Source: JAFIFT01 sp020051095
Lineage (GTDB): Bacteria > Pseudomonadota > Gammaproteobacteria > Legionellales > Legionellaceae
Direction of reading: 5' to 3'
NCBI RefSeq assembly: GCF_964199965.1
Contig: NZ_CAXMZT010000008.1
Span: forward strand, 62,001 to 126,000
Length of the DNA: 64,000 bases
Numbering within the stretch: the first letter of the stretch is position 1; each line of letters starts with the position of its first letter. The translations under genes and the position numbers were made by a program. Of this stretch, positions 16,829-25,903 are shown in pieces. The notes below the pieces were generated by a model that was given only the letters and a program-made list of their open reading frames with translations, was not told the origin of the DNA and searched no databases.

Positions 16829-17904
16829 GTCAGCTCTTTTTTTAAGACCATAATATAGGCATTGACATAATCTGGCAGACCTTTCATCGCTTGATAAAAT
16901 GCCTGATTTCCAGCAAAACTTCCGCTTAAATAGTCGATTTGATTGGGGTTGTTTTCAAAGGCCCCTCCGGTGTCCGCTAATAGGCCTGCCTGGCTAATAA
17001 TTTTACCACCAGGGGAAGGGTATTGAATCATCAATAGTTTTCCAAGTCCAAAGTTTTGAAGATCGCCGGCAAAGGTCACTTCCGTATTCACCGTAATTTT
17101 ATGGTTGGCGTCCTTACCATAGCCTTTAATACCATTCACTTTTTTAAAATACCAATAGCGCTGTTGTTCATAAGGAGGCAATGCCTTGTCATAGGGGATA
17201 TTATTACATCGGTGCACGTTGAAGGTAACCGACTGTGATGGTTTATTATCAAAGGTAATCACGACTGTACCTTGCAGAAGGGCTGTCTCCAAATCGTCTC
17301 GGGTGAGATAGGCAAGCACTGGAACGGGTTTGTTTTTTAATGCCCCTTTTAAAATGTCTTGTTTACCATGTTGAAAGCGTAATAGATTCGGCAGGTTTGA
17401 CGCCTGCTCTAACGTTAGTGACGTTTCGTCTTTTGGAAGGCCATGCAATGCATAAGAGTAGGGTGGATTGGTTGTTATTTTTCCTTGCGCTTTGTGGACA
17501 TAATATTTGGTCATTAATATTTTGTGATTGGGCAAATGAGCAAGGAGCGTGTTTTTCTTTTTAAGTCGTTGAACGGCATTCATATCGGGATACCAGCGCA
17601 AAAAATCAAAATTTTCTTTGACAAATTGAGGGTTATTTAATTCGTGTTGGTGTTCACAAATAAATTGCAGTGTTTTTTTGATACGGGATACCGGAATGGG
17701 GGCCCAGACTCCCTCATGGATAACCCGCGGATCAAAATCATGGCCTTGATTGAGGTATGCCAACGTATTTTTTGCGGTGTTGCATAAGGCAGGACCATTG
17801 ATTTGATAATGTTTGGATGGAAGCGGTCGTTCTTTGACAAACAGAGGCTCTGCATCGGTTTGAGAGGCGATTAATGCCAGAAAAAAGATGAACGCACGTT
17901 TCAT
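16825..17904 (-). CDS. mltA: MltA-family lytic murein transglycosylase
   Basis: Predicted lytic transglycosylase that cleaves glycan strands to 1,6-anhydromuropeptides. From MKRAFIFFLALIASQTDAEP the protein has 359 residues with a cleavable signal peptide rather than an obvious lipobox. The mid region matches the MltA domain (PVLAYLTRDDLETALLQGT and the KVNGIKGYGK stretch), and the C-terminal 3D domain carries LLADTGGAFENNPNQIDYL with the expected aspartates. The start at 17904 is preferred over 17937 because the signal peptide then sits at the N-terminus. It is co-transcribed with the amidase. Confidence 0.85.
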   Translation of the reverse strand: MKRAFIFFLALIASQTDAEPLFVKERPLPSKHYQINGPALCNTAKNTLAYLNQGHDFDPRVIHEGVWAPIPVSRIKKTLQFICEHQHELNNPQFVKENFDFLRWYPDMNAVQRLKKKNTLLAHLPNHKILMTKYYVHKAQGKITTNPPYSYALHGLPKDETSLTLEQASNLPNLLRFQHGKQDILKGALKNKPVPVLAYLTRDDLETALLQGTVVITFDNKPSQSVTFNVHRCNNIPYDKALPPYEQQRYWYFKKVNGIKGYGKDANHKITVNTEVTFAGDLQNFGLGKLLMIQYPSPGGKIISQAGLLADTGGAFENNPNQIDYLSGSFAGNQAFYQAMKGLPDYVNAYIMVLKKELT

Positions 17905-18055
17905 TAATATAGAAATCCTTCCTGTTTTGAAAAGCAAAAGTGGATTGGGTATTGCCCGCTGCGGACAGAATAATAAAATTTATCTCATGTTATAGCAAAT
18001 ATAATTTAATTGTAATGCACAAGATATGGAAACAAGACTGCATTTTGACTAGGCC

Positions 18056-19069
18056 TTATTGCGCATCCAACTTATCGAGGGCGTAGCGATCCGTCAACAA
18101 TTTGAGGAAACTCCCCTGTGTACTGAGAATGGTTCCCTGATTATTCGGTGGAATCCCTTGTTCATATAGCATCAGTGTACGCCAGAAATTATAAAACACC
18201 CGGTTCTTTTCATAGGCCTGTGCATAAATAGCTGTTGCCTGTGCCTCAGCTTTACCTTTGATAAGGTCGGCTTTCTGCTTGGCCGGGGCGACAATGGTCT
18301 GATAAACGCGTTCAATTTCTCCCAGAACCGACTCATAACGTCTGCGGCCGGTTGAGCGAAGTTCTTCAGCTTTAGTCAGTCGCTCCAATATCATTCTTTC
18401 ATAAATATTTTGCTCAACAGAAGGTCCATAGGTGATATTACGAATTAAAACCGTCATAATTTCAATGCCATACTGATTGGCATAATCTTTAATTTCAGTA
18501 AGAATCATCGTGTTAATATTTTGCCTTCCAATGGTAACAGTCGCGTGAACGCCTAATGGCGGATTACCAGTCTTATCCATACCATACGTTTTTAAATTTT
18601 TATCCTCAACCCGGACCGTGTCCACTAGGTTATAACGCGAAACAACTTCACGTACGCTTCCTGAAATAATGTTCCTAAGCACTATTTGCGCATCCTCGAC
18701 AGTACCCATATTTTCATAAAATATGGCGGCATTGCTAATACGCCAGTTGGCTACTGTCTCAACACTAATAAAATATAAATCGCCCGTTGCAACGTTGTTC
18801 TCAATTTCTTCTTCGCTGAAAATCCGCTTATCAAAATAGTTCGCTTTCCATAAAAATGGAATTTTGAAATAGAATCCTGCTTTGGTATATGGCATGCCAA
18901 TAATTCGGCCAAATTGCGTGATCACCACCTGACTTCCCTCATTGACGATGAACACCCCTGAGCGAATAACGAGCACCAAAAACAGCAAACTGACGAACGT
19001 CAGTACTGATTTCAGCCTCAGTGAGATAAACAACGCAATAAATAGGATTAAGGCAACATATAAACTCAT
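18056..19069 (-). CDS. hflC: HflC-like SPFH/band 7 membrane protein
   Basis: Partner of HflK; the pair forms a large cage in the inner membrane that controls FtsH protease. The 337 residues have two hydrophobic stretches (about residues 2-16 and 22-40) and then the SPFH domain starting IVNEGSQVVITQFGRIIG. A coiled helical region with KQKADLIKGKAEAQATAIYA follows and ends in a FLKLLTDRYALD tail typical of HflC. AGAGGA lies before the ATG. It is 19 bases downstream of hflK. The extra N-terminal hydrophobic stretch is unusual. Confidence 0.85.
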   Translation of the reverse strand: MSLYVALILFIALFISLRLKSVLTFVSLLFLVLVIRSGVFIVNEGSQVVITQFGRIIGMPYTKAGFYFKIPFLWKANYFDKRIFSEEEIENNVATGDLYFISVETVANWRISNAAIFYENMGTVEDAQIVLRNIISGSVREVVSRYNLVDTVRVEDKNLKTYGMDKTGNPPLGVHATVTIGRQNINTMILTEIKDYANQYGIEIMTVLIRNITYGPSVEQNIYERMILERLTKAEELRSTGRRRYESVLGEIERVYQTIVAPAKQKADLIKGKAEAQATAIYAQAYEKNRVFYNFWRTLMLYEQGIPPNNQGTILSTQGSFLKLLTDRYALDKLDAQ

Positions 19070-19088
19070 TCTCTATCCTCTTAGATAA

Positions 19089-20684
19089 TCAACGCCCCAT
19101 TGGGGGGGAAGCATGGATATTTTGTCCGGCATTAGTTGGTGACGGTGTCTTCGTAACAGGCTGTTGACCACTGTTTGCAGCGGGTGTTGTTGCCTGATGC
19201 AAGGGTTGTTGCAGTCCTGCTTTTTCAAGGATCCTTTGTAACTGTTGCTGCATGGACCCCTTTATTCTGCCAGGTGGTGAGGCATCTTGCTTTTGCCCAA
19301 GAGAGGGCATTAATAACGGAAAAATTCCATTGGCCTTATCGTCAAGGATGATAAGTGGTGTGTCTTTAATCACTTGCTCGATACTATCCAGATACATCCT
19401 ATCCTGAGTAATCGTGGGCGCAACCTGATACTCTTTCAGAATCAGACTGAATCGGCCCGTTTGTCCCATTGCTTGATTGACTACTTTGGTCGCATAGGCC
19501 TCAGCCTCGGAAATAATCCTTTTTGCCGTTCCTTTCGCTTTTGGGATTCGTGTCATGTATTTGTATTCACCTTCATAAGTAAACCGCTCAAGATCCTGGG
19601 CTGCCTTATTGACCTCATTAAATGCAAATACCACCTGCTTAGGAGGCAGGGCATTCAGGATAATCACCTGATCAATTCTAACCCCAAGCTGAAGCCTATC
19701 TATAAGCGCCTGAGTACGCGTTAACACCTGTTTTTCAATCTCTTTTCTGCCTGAGGTCACAATCTCATTAAACGATAATTCACCAATCACTTCATTCATC
19801 ATTGCCTGAGCAAAATCATGGACATTTTTTTGAACATCGCGGGAATTAAACAGGTATTGGGAACCATTGCTGATGTGATATTGTAAGGTCCACTGAAGGA
19901 GCACAAGATTTAAATCGCCTGTGAGAAATTTCATTTCATTTTCAACGGGTATTTTGCCATCAACGCTGATTTGTTGGGCACGCAATTCCTCCAAGGTTTG
20001 CTCTTTTTGTTGCAGTCGTTGGATAATTTCCTGGTTACTTGGCTCCACTGGCGGAGCAAGATTTCTGCGGATGTAATCATGGGTAAGCCGTTGACGACGA
20101 TTCATCTCAGAGAAAAAATCGCCTTTTTCAGAAAAAGCAGTGTTGGCATCCAGTTCTGCTTGTAAAACAGACGCTTCATATTCCTGAGCAGCGAATTGTT
20201 CTTGTGGATCAAGCTGTAAACGTTTAGCAACGGGTTGTCCTTGCTTGAAACCAAACGTTTCTTCAAAAAGATTGCCCGTATTGACAATGTAGTAGCGTTC
20301 AATCACTGGGAAAACGAAATTCAAACCAGACTCCACTTCACGGTTAAATTGCCCAAATCGAGTGATGATAGCTGATGAGCCCACTGGTACGATGAATAAA
20401 TAATTCAATAGGATTATCACAAGGATCATGACCGTTAGGAAGATATAGGTAAAATGGCGAAATAGCCTTAGAAAGTAACTTCGACTATGCTTTTCGCGAT
20501 AGGCTCTAAACCGATTTAAAAAACGCCCATACGATTCAATGAGATTCCTAACAATATAATCAGCTGAGTCATAACAATATTTACTAACGGTTGTCCATAT
20601 GCGGGCAATCCATGCAAATAGCTTACAGGCTTTTTGATAGATATATATAAATGGCTTTGCCAAAGCGTTCAATAACTGCTTCAT
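19089..20684 (-). CDS. hflK: HflK-like SPFH/band 7 protein with long insertion
   Basis: HflK homologue of about 531 residues, far longer than E. coli HflK (419). The basic aromatic N-terminus (about 1-75) replaces the usual Gly-rich segment; one membrane helix follows (about 80-102), then VPVGSSAIITRFGQF. About 100 residues rich in Gln and Glu (roughly 155-255) are inserted before the conserved FLTGDLNLVLLQW strand. The rest is typical: AEAYATKVVNQAMGQTGRF and a Pro/Gln-rich tail. AAGG precedes ATG 20684 by 8 bases; a Met at 20693 is the alternative. It follows the TauE gene closely. Confidence 0.85.
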   Translation of the reverse strand: MKQLLNALAKPFIYIYQKACKLFAWIARIWTTVSKYCYDSADYIVRNLIESYGRFLNRFRAYREKHSRSYFLRLFRHFTYIFLTVMILVIILLNYLFIVPVGSSAIITRFGQFNREVESGLNFVFPVIERYYIVNTGNLFEETFGFKQGQPVAKRLQLDPQEQFAAQEYEASVLQAELDANTAFSEKGDFFSEMNRRQRLTHDYIRRNLAPPVEPSNQEIIQRLQQKEQTLEELRAQQISVDGKIPVENEMKFLTGDLNLVLLQWTLQYHISNGSQYLFNSRDVQKNVHDFAQAMMNEVIGELSFNEIVTSGRKEIEKQVLTRTQALIDRLQLGVRIDQVIILNALPPKQVVFAFNEVNKAAQDLERFTYEGEYKYMTRIPKAKGTAKRIISEAEAYATKVVNQAMGQTGRFSLILKEYQVAPTITQDRMYLDSIEQVIKDTPLIILDDKANGIFPLLMPSLGQKQDASPPGRIKGSMQQQLQRILEKAGLQQPLHQATTPAANSGQQPVTKTPSPTNAGQNIHASPPMGR

Positions 20685-20695
20685 ACCATTCATCC

Positions 20696-21460
20696 TTATG
20701 TCAACGCGAGCTTAATCAAAACGAGAAAGCCCAAACCGTAAGAAACCACATAGTTGGTATTGCGGATTACATGATTGCTTACATAGGTTAATGCGATGGT
20801 TCCCAAAAAACCACCCATTACAGCCCCAAGCGCCAATGGGATACCAATGCCCCAAGGTAAATTGTTATTGATTAAATCCACCAGCAAACTGGAAAAAGTC
20901 GTTTCGATCATGACTATGATTGATATTTTGACTGAATCTTTCACTGAAATATTGGTTAACACCATCAACAGCGTCACGATTAACAGTCCTCCGCCAATTC
21001 CGAGCAAACTAGCCATTAAACCAGAGAGGATGCCAATCAAAATATAATAGGGTAAGTTTTTCTTATGACTATCTTCATCAGCAGACTCGATGTGTGCGTC
21101 TGCGTTTTTTTCAGCAATCCGGAGTAAGTCGACATTCAAAAACATCAATCCGGCAAATATCAGTTGTAGCAAAACGGCCGGTATTAAATAAATCAAGTAA
21201 ATACTGCCAATAAGTGCCGTAAATATACCCGGAATCATGATAGCAATGCAGGGTGTCCAGTCGATGCGACTGGTTCTATTTATCTGAATACCGCCAGTTA
21301 ATGATGAGAAAAATACAGCCATCAGGCTGGCATCAACCGCTGTCATATAAGGAATTCCGGCAATTCCTAGGAACGGCATAATCATAACGCCTGCGCCAAT
21401 GCCTAAAAAACCAGCAAAATACCCTGAAATAATTCCCCATAACAGGAAGATGAGAAACAT
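20696..21460 (-). CDS. TauE/SafE family sulfite/anion exporter-like permease
   Basis: A 254-residue integral membrane protein with about 8 hydrophobic segments in two repeated halves. Each half opens with a glycine-rich motif (GYFAGFLGIGAGVMIMPFLG near residue 14 and GLMASLLGIGGGLLIVTLL near residue 150), the hallmark of TauE/SafE (DUF81) carriers. Known members export sulfite, sulfoacetate or other organosulfur anions; the substrate here is unknown. AAGGA lies 10 bases before the ATG. The stop codon is only about 10 bases from the hflK start, so it is in that operon, an uncommon partnership. Confidence 0.88.
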   Translation of the reverse strand: MFLIFLLWGIISGYFAGFLGIGAGVMIMPFLGIAGIPYMTAVDASLMAVFFSSLTGGIQINRTSRIDWTPCIAIMIPGIFTALIGSIYLIYLIPAVLLQLIFAGLMFLNVDLLRIAEKNADAHIESADEDSHKKNLPYYILIGILSGLMASLLGIGGGLLIVTLLMVLTNISVKDSVKISIIVMIETTFSSLLVDLINNNLPWGIGIPLALGAVMGGFLGTIALTYVSNHVIRNTNYVVSYGLGFLVLIKLALT

Positions 21461-21601
21461 TGATACAATCCTTGTTTATTATTATTATCACCCCAAAAAC
21501 CGCATGAGATGTCGCCAGCATATAGCAATGTGCCGGCAAGGGGATTTCCCTCGTTTTGCTCATTATGACATAAGGGGTGAGCTGTTAGGGAGCGGCCCTC
21601 A

Positions 21602-21883
21602 TTATTTTTTTAATTTTTTCTCAACATATCGTTCTTCCCAATCATCTCTAAAGATCCAAAATCCGCGGAAGAATGAAATGCCCTGGTAGATTAGAAACAT
21701 CGCCCAGATAATCAACAACCACGTATAACTGTTGTTATACCTTGTCGGTAAAAAATGATTGATGAGTAGAAGCAAATTGACCATTGCAAAGAGAAGCAGG
21801 CTTTTATAAAAAGAGCGCAATTTACGTGCTTGTTTAGCCGCAATTTTTTTTTCTTTGGCAAGCTTTTCTTCGTCTGAACTCAT
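21602..21883 (-). CDS. 2TM-domain small membrane protein
   Basis: A 93-residue protein with a charged N-terminus (DEEKLAKEKKIAAKQARKLR), two hydrophobic segments (SLLLFAMVNLLLLINHFL and WLLIIWAMFLIYQGISFF) and a conserved-looking tail with DDWEERYVEKKLKK. This is the 2TM domain pattern, in which a (W)EE+++EKK motif follows the second helix; function unknown. GGGAA precedes the ATG at 21883; a TTG at 21892 is possible. It begins 19 bases after the stop of the Lys-rich gene. Confidence 0.75.
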   Translation of the reverse strand: MSSDEEKLAKEKKIAAKQARKLRSFYKSLLLFAMVNLLLLINHFLPTRYNNSYTWLLIIWAMFLIYQGISFFRGFWIFRDDWEERYVEKKLKK

Positions 21884-21901
21884 GCTTATCAATTCCCAGT
21901 T

Positions 21902-22378
21902 TTATTTCTTTTTGGTTGTACTAGCTTTCTTATTGGTTGTACTAGCTTTTTTTGGGGTTGTACTAGCTTTCTTTTTACTTAGGCTTGCTTTCTTCTCTTT
22001 CTTGCCGGATATTTTTTGTTTGGTGAATTGATAGGCTTGTCGCATGGCTTCATTGCTCTTACGCCACCATTCCCGTAAATGAATTTTGCTACCCCATTTT
22101 TTGACGGTTTCTTTGGCCGTATCAATTGTCTTGGGTTGATTTTCAATGGATGCCAGACGCTTTTCAACTTTTTTAAGAGCCGATGCCACTTCACCCATAT
22201 CATGATCGCAGTGGTGTAAAAAATGATCCAACGCCGTATTGATATAATCGCCAACCAGCATTCCTTCTTTTTTGGCAGCAGCAGTCACTTCATCACGGGT
22301 TTCTTTGGAAATACCTTTAATTGTCCACTTATCAGCAGCATTAACGTTAGGTTTTTTTGTGATTTTCTGCTCTGTCAT
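21902..22378 (-). CDS. Lys-rich protein with tandem KKASTT tail
   Basis: A 158-residue basic protein. Residues about 15-55 (WTIKGISKETRDEVTAAAKK, then GDYINTALDHFLHH) look like a ribbon-helix-helix or similar small DNA-binding fold. A helical middle is followed by a histone-H1-like tail of three 7-residue KKASTTx repeats ending in KKK. The DNA shows them as an 18-bp core repeated every 21 bp at 21914-21973. AAGGA lies 8 bases before the ATG at 22378. A nucleoid or nucleic-acid role is inferred only. It sits at the head of a same-strand cluster with the 2TM, TauE and HflKC genes. Confidence 0.6.
   Translation of the reverse strand: MTEQKITKKPNVNAADKWTIKGISKETRDEVTAAAKKEGMLVGDYINTALDHFLHHCDHDMGEVASALKKVEKRLASIENQPKTIDTAKETVKKWGSKIHLREWWRKSNEAMRQAYQFTKQKISGKKEKKASLSKKKASTTPKKASTTNKKASTTKKK
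21914..21973 (-). repeat. 21-bp tandem repeat inside Lys-rich gene
   Basis: Three copies of GGTTGTACTAGCTTTCTT (plus-strand reading) at 21914, 21935 and 21956, the middle one with a single change. They encode the KKASTT tail repeats, and copy number may vary between strains. Confidence 0.9.
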
Positions 22379-22491
22379 GATGGCGTCCTTCATCTGAAAA
22401 TTTAAAATATAATAAATTCAATACAGTTACTATTAATTTATAGTCAATATCTAGACAAATGCAAGAAGTTTACCATTTAAATATCAGGCGA

Positions 22492-24006
22492 TTATTTACG
22501 CCTTCCTTTAACACCCATTATGGACAGGATTGTTCGAAATAGATCCCGGAAGAATTGTCGGACAACCTGACGAACAAGCGTATTTTTACTTGCTTTTTCA
22601 ACCCAGGAAGGCTGTGATTTTTCTGCTTTTGAGGAGGGTTGCGGGGCCTTATCGCCTGGTTTTGGATGAGGGATGCCTGCTAGGATATCTTCCGCACTTC
22701 TTTGGTCAATTCGCTTCCCGTAACGAGCATTCAAGCTCGAAGCAACAACTAATTGACTCGCTTCATTATCCGTTAAAGCGCCCATACGCGATAGCGGAGG
22801 GCGGATACAGCACTGAATCAAGGGTGTAGGCTGACCTTTCGCATTTAATGCGCTGATTAACGCTTCACCTATTCCCAAGGATGTTAATAATTGTTCGGTA
22901 TCATAGTCTTCTGATATGGGGAAGTTCTGAGCCACTAGTTTGATTGCCTTGCGATCTTTGGCTGTAAATGCGCGTAAACTATGCTGAATTTTCAAACCTA
23001 ATTGCCCTAAAATTTGCTCAGGAATATCATTGGGGGTTTGCGTACAAAATAAGATACCAACCCCCTTTGACCGAATCAGCTTGACTACTGTTTCAGTCAT
23101 ATCCAGTAACGCTTTATTGGCTTGTTTAAATAACAGGTGTGCTTCATCGACAATAATCACGCATTTGGGCTTATCTAAATCGCCACATTCCGGCATATTA
23201 AGAAAAAGATCATTGAGTAATTTAAGCATAAATGTCGAAAACAATTGTGGTTGGCTTTGCAAGTTCATCAATCGAAGAATCGATAAGATACCTTGCCCTT
23301 GCTCATTCACACGCATTAAGTCATGAAAATCAAAGGCTGGTTCGCCAAAAAAATCATGCGCCCCTTGAGACTCTAGCTCAATTAATTTACGCATGATTGC
23401 TCCAAGGGACTCCCGAGAAACATGCCCGTATTGCTGCTGCAGGATAGTCTTCCCCTCATCACTTTGTGCCCATCGAATCATCGCTTTTAAATCATCGATT
23501 TCTATCAAAGGCCAGTCATTATCCTCTGCATATTGAAACAAAATAGTTAGGACGCCCGATTGCGCATCATTGGTTTCTAACAGGCGGCTAAACAGGAGGG
23601 AACCAAATGACTCGATGGTTGCACGCACAGGAATACCAATTTCTTGGGCATCAATAGTCAAGAGTTCGCAAGAGAATGCGCGCGGTTCAAAATCAAGCTG
23701 TAAGGACTGGCTTCTGGCAATCAGCGCTTCTTGACTTTGTCCTGGTTTCGTTAACCCCGACAAATCGCCTTTCATATCCATGGCTAAGACAGGCACACCT
23801 TGCAGGGATAATTGTTCACAGAGACCTTGGACGGTTTTTGTTTTCCCGCTTCCTGTTGCACCAGCTATTAGGCCATGACGATTTAAGGACTTAAGCACCA
23901 AATAGGCTGGCGCATCGGCGACAATGACATCATTGATCATAATATTGCCAAGGCGTATTGCTGGCAAATCGGGGCGCGCGTAGGCTTTTTTAAGGGCCTC
24001 GTTCAT
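22492..24006 (-). CDS. HerA-like ATPase (DUF853 family)
   Basis: Hexameric-type P-loop ATPase of the DUF853 family (YjgR in E. coli), related to HerA/FtsK DNA translocases. The 504 residues show Walker A GATGSGKTKT at about residue 47, Walker B CVIIVDEAHLLF near residue 280, and an arginine-rich segment after GVGILFCTQTPNDIPE. The C-terminal region has a Pro/Ser/Lys linker and a basic tail. TAGGAG precedes the ATG at 24006. The cellular role of the family is poorly defined. It appears monocistronic. Confidence 0.85.
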   Translation of the reverse strand: MNEALKKAYARPDLPAIRLGNIMINDVIVADAPAYLVLKSLNRHGLIAGATGSGKTKTVQGLCEQLSLQGVPVLAMDMKGDLSGLTKPGQSQEALIARSQSLQLDFEPRAFSCELLTIDAQEIGIPVRATIESFGSLLFSRLLETNDAQSGVLTILFQYAEDNDWPLIEIDDLKAMIRWAQSDEGKTILQQQYGHVSRESLGAIMRKLIELESQGAHDFFGEPAFDFHDLMRVNEQGQGILSILRLMNLQSQPQLFSTFMLKLLNDLFLNMPECGDLDKPKCVIIVDEAHLLFKQANKALLDMTETVVKLIRSKGVGILFCTQTPNDIPEQILGQLGLKIQHSLRAFTAKDRKAIKLVAQNFPISEDYDTEQLLTSLGIGEALISALNAKGQPTPLIQCCIRPPLSRMGALTDNEASQLVVASSLNARYGKRIDQRSAEDILAGIPHPKPGDKAPQPSSKAEKSQPSWVEKASKNTLVRQVVRQFFRDLFRTILSIMGVKGRRK

Positions 24007-24110
24007 TGTAACTCCTAATCTCAACTAAATTGCCTAAACTAATTTTAGAACATATCCCATGACAAACGACTTCACCTAAATCTCACATCTTAGCTTTTCT
24101 GGGTGTTTTA

Positions 24111-25406
24111 TCAAACGCGAAGATGTAAGTATTTGTAATAATGATGAATAATAATCACACTGCAGATTAATAAATTTAAAAACTGATTGAGTATAATTGG
24201 CCATTGAATACTTGAAAAAAGGTGCAGTTGTGAATTTCTAGGCGATTTCAGCATCAAACTCAGCAACACCACCAACCCATAAAAATGTGCCGAACAAAGA
24301 AACAATCGCTGGAAAATGCCTTGTTGATGAAGTTCAGCGATATAGTCGACCGGAAAGTTCATTAAGACTAAGGCAATAAACCAAATCCATAGATAATTGC
24401 TTTGTTCTGCTTTTTCTGCCGTATATAACAAGACAACAAATAACAAATAAAAATAATACATCCAACCAAAGGGACTTAAGATAATCATTAACACGAGTGC
24501 CAAGAGAAAGGAATAATGCCTCTCAAGTTGGCGTTGGAAAAGATAGAACAACAAAATGGGTGTGGCCACAACGAACCAAATAAGATGAAAAGGCCAAAGT
24601 TTGATATGGGTGTTATGAGAATCTATCCACAATCGGCCAATCACCCCGAAAAAAGAGGCATTCCAACTATCCCCATACCACAAGACACGAGACATCATGT
24701 CGGTATATTTGCCAAACAAGCCAATACCAAAAACAAGGACGGGGAGGAAAAAAAATATCACGCCAAAGAAGACATAATATGCCGCCAAACGATACTGGCG
24801 CTGCTGGATACAAAAGATTAACAACACGGCTGGGAAGAATTTACAAGCGGTAATATAGGCCCAACATAGGGCACAACGCTTAATCGCTTTTTTTTGGTAA
24901 AAGTAGTACCCCAATAATATCAAACAGGCGATAAAGGTGCCTATCTGGCCAATGGCCAACCCCATGATCGTACTAAAAGCAGTTAAATAGATAAAGATAA
25001 AATAAATGCGGTTCCGCTTCCAAAAATCCGAGGAGCAGCCATATCTCACCGCAAAATAAAAATTGCCAACAGCGCCCATGACCAAAAGCCAATACCAAAC
25101 CACCTCAGCCACTTTATAAGAAAAAAAATGCAACGGCATTAAGCTGAACAAAAAAATAGGTGGATTGAGGTTGACCGGTAACTTTTTGGTGACGCCAAGA
25201 ATTTTCACTTCGAGCACTTGATAGGGATTAATGCCATCCCATAAGGTATTTACGGCGGTGTAAAAGGAAGTAAAGTCAACGAGGAAACTATCCCTAGCAA
25301 TGATCCAAGCAAAGGTAACATAAACCAGTAAAGCCCAAGCCAATCCGATGATGATGTATTTCGAATCGAGGTCAATCTTCCTAATCATCTGATTTCTACT
25401 TAGCAT
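24111..25406 (-). CDS. DUF2029/GT87-like polyprenol-dependent glycosyltransferase
   Basis: A 431-residue polytopic membrane protein with about 10-11 hydrophobic segments. The first extracytoplasmic loop carries DFTSFYTAVNTLWDGINPYQ, matching the aspartate motif and the N/D-PY motif of the DUF2029/GT87 family, whose studied members are mannosyltransferases using polyprenyl-phosphate sugars. The donor, the acceptor and even enzymatic activity are inference here. An internal Met at 25388 is an alternative start. It lies downstream of the BON-DUF4442 pair on the same strand, 17 bases away, and may share their transcript. Confidence 0.7.
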   Translation of the reverse strand: MLSRNQMIRKIDLDSKYIIIGLAWALLVYVTFAWIIARDSFLVDFTSFYTAVNTLWDGINPYQVLEVKILGVTKKLPVNLNPPIFLFSLMPLHFFSYKVAEVVWYWLLVMGAVGNFYFAVRYGCSSDFWKRNRIYFIFIYLTAFSTIMGLAIGQIGTFIACLILLGYYFYQKKAIKRCALCWAYITACKFFPAVLLIFCIQQRQYRLAAYYVFFGVIFFFLPVLVFGIGLFGKYTDMMSRVLWYGDSWNASFFGVIGRLWIDSHNTHIKLWPFHLIWFVVATPILLFYLFQRQLERHYSFLLALVLMIILSPFGWMYYFYLLFVVLLYTAEKAEQSNYLWIWFIALVLMNFPVDYIAELHQQGIFQRLFLCSAHFYGLVVLLSLMLKSPRNSQLHLFSSIQWPIILNQFLNLLICSVIIIHHYYKYLHLRV

Positions 25407-25423
25407 CCATTTGATACCCGTGC

Positions 25424-25903
25424 TTAGCGACCGTTTTCTACCTTAATGGACAGTTCAAGTTGAAACGTTGCCACTTTCTCTGCAGTCTGTTCAAAACCTG
25501 TGTATGCATTGACACGAACCATTTGGTTGATTCTTTTCTGCTCCTGTTGAGATTGCACAATCATATCAGCAACCATATCACCATCTTCGGAAACAAAATA
25601 GACTGCTTCATAAGGGCGCTTTAGGAAATCTGCATGAAACGATTTAAATGCCAAAGAAGCCTTTACCTTCGCTTTATCCGCATGATAAAAACCATGTAAT
25701 CCGCCCGCTAAGTCTGCACCAACAGCTAAGACGCCAAAATACATGGAGTTCAGATGATTTTTATTTCGGCGCTTCAGGGGAATTCGCACAATTGCTTTTT
25801 GATCGTCAATTTGGATTAATTTAGGTTTTACATGACCGATTAAAGGAACTTTGAAATGGCCAAACATCCATAAGAAATACTTGAATCGTCCCAGAATACT
25901 CAT
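25424..25903 (-). CDS. DUF4442 hotdog-fold thioesterase-like protein
   Basis: A 159-residue cytoplasmic protein resembling DUF4442, a hotdog-fold family grouped with acyl-CoA thioesterases. The pattern includes a basic N-terminus (FKYFLWMFGHFKVPLIGHVK), the RRNKNHLNSMYFGVLAVGAD helix and a strand-rich second half (KASLAFKSFHADFLKRPYEA). The substrate is unknown. Its ATG overlaps the stop of the BON gene by 4 bases, so the two are translationally coupled. Confidence 0.7.
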   Translation of the reverse strand: MSILGRFKYFLWMFGHFKVPLIGHVKPKLIQIDDQKAIVRIPLKRRNKNHLNSMYFGVLAVGADLAGGLHGFYHADKAKVKASLAFKSFHADFLKRPYEAVYFVSEDGDMVADMIVQSQQEQKRINQMVRVNAYTGFEQTAEKVATFQLELSIKVENGR

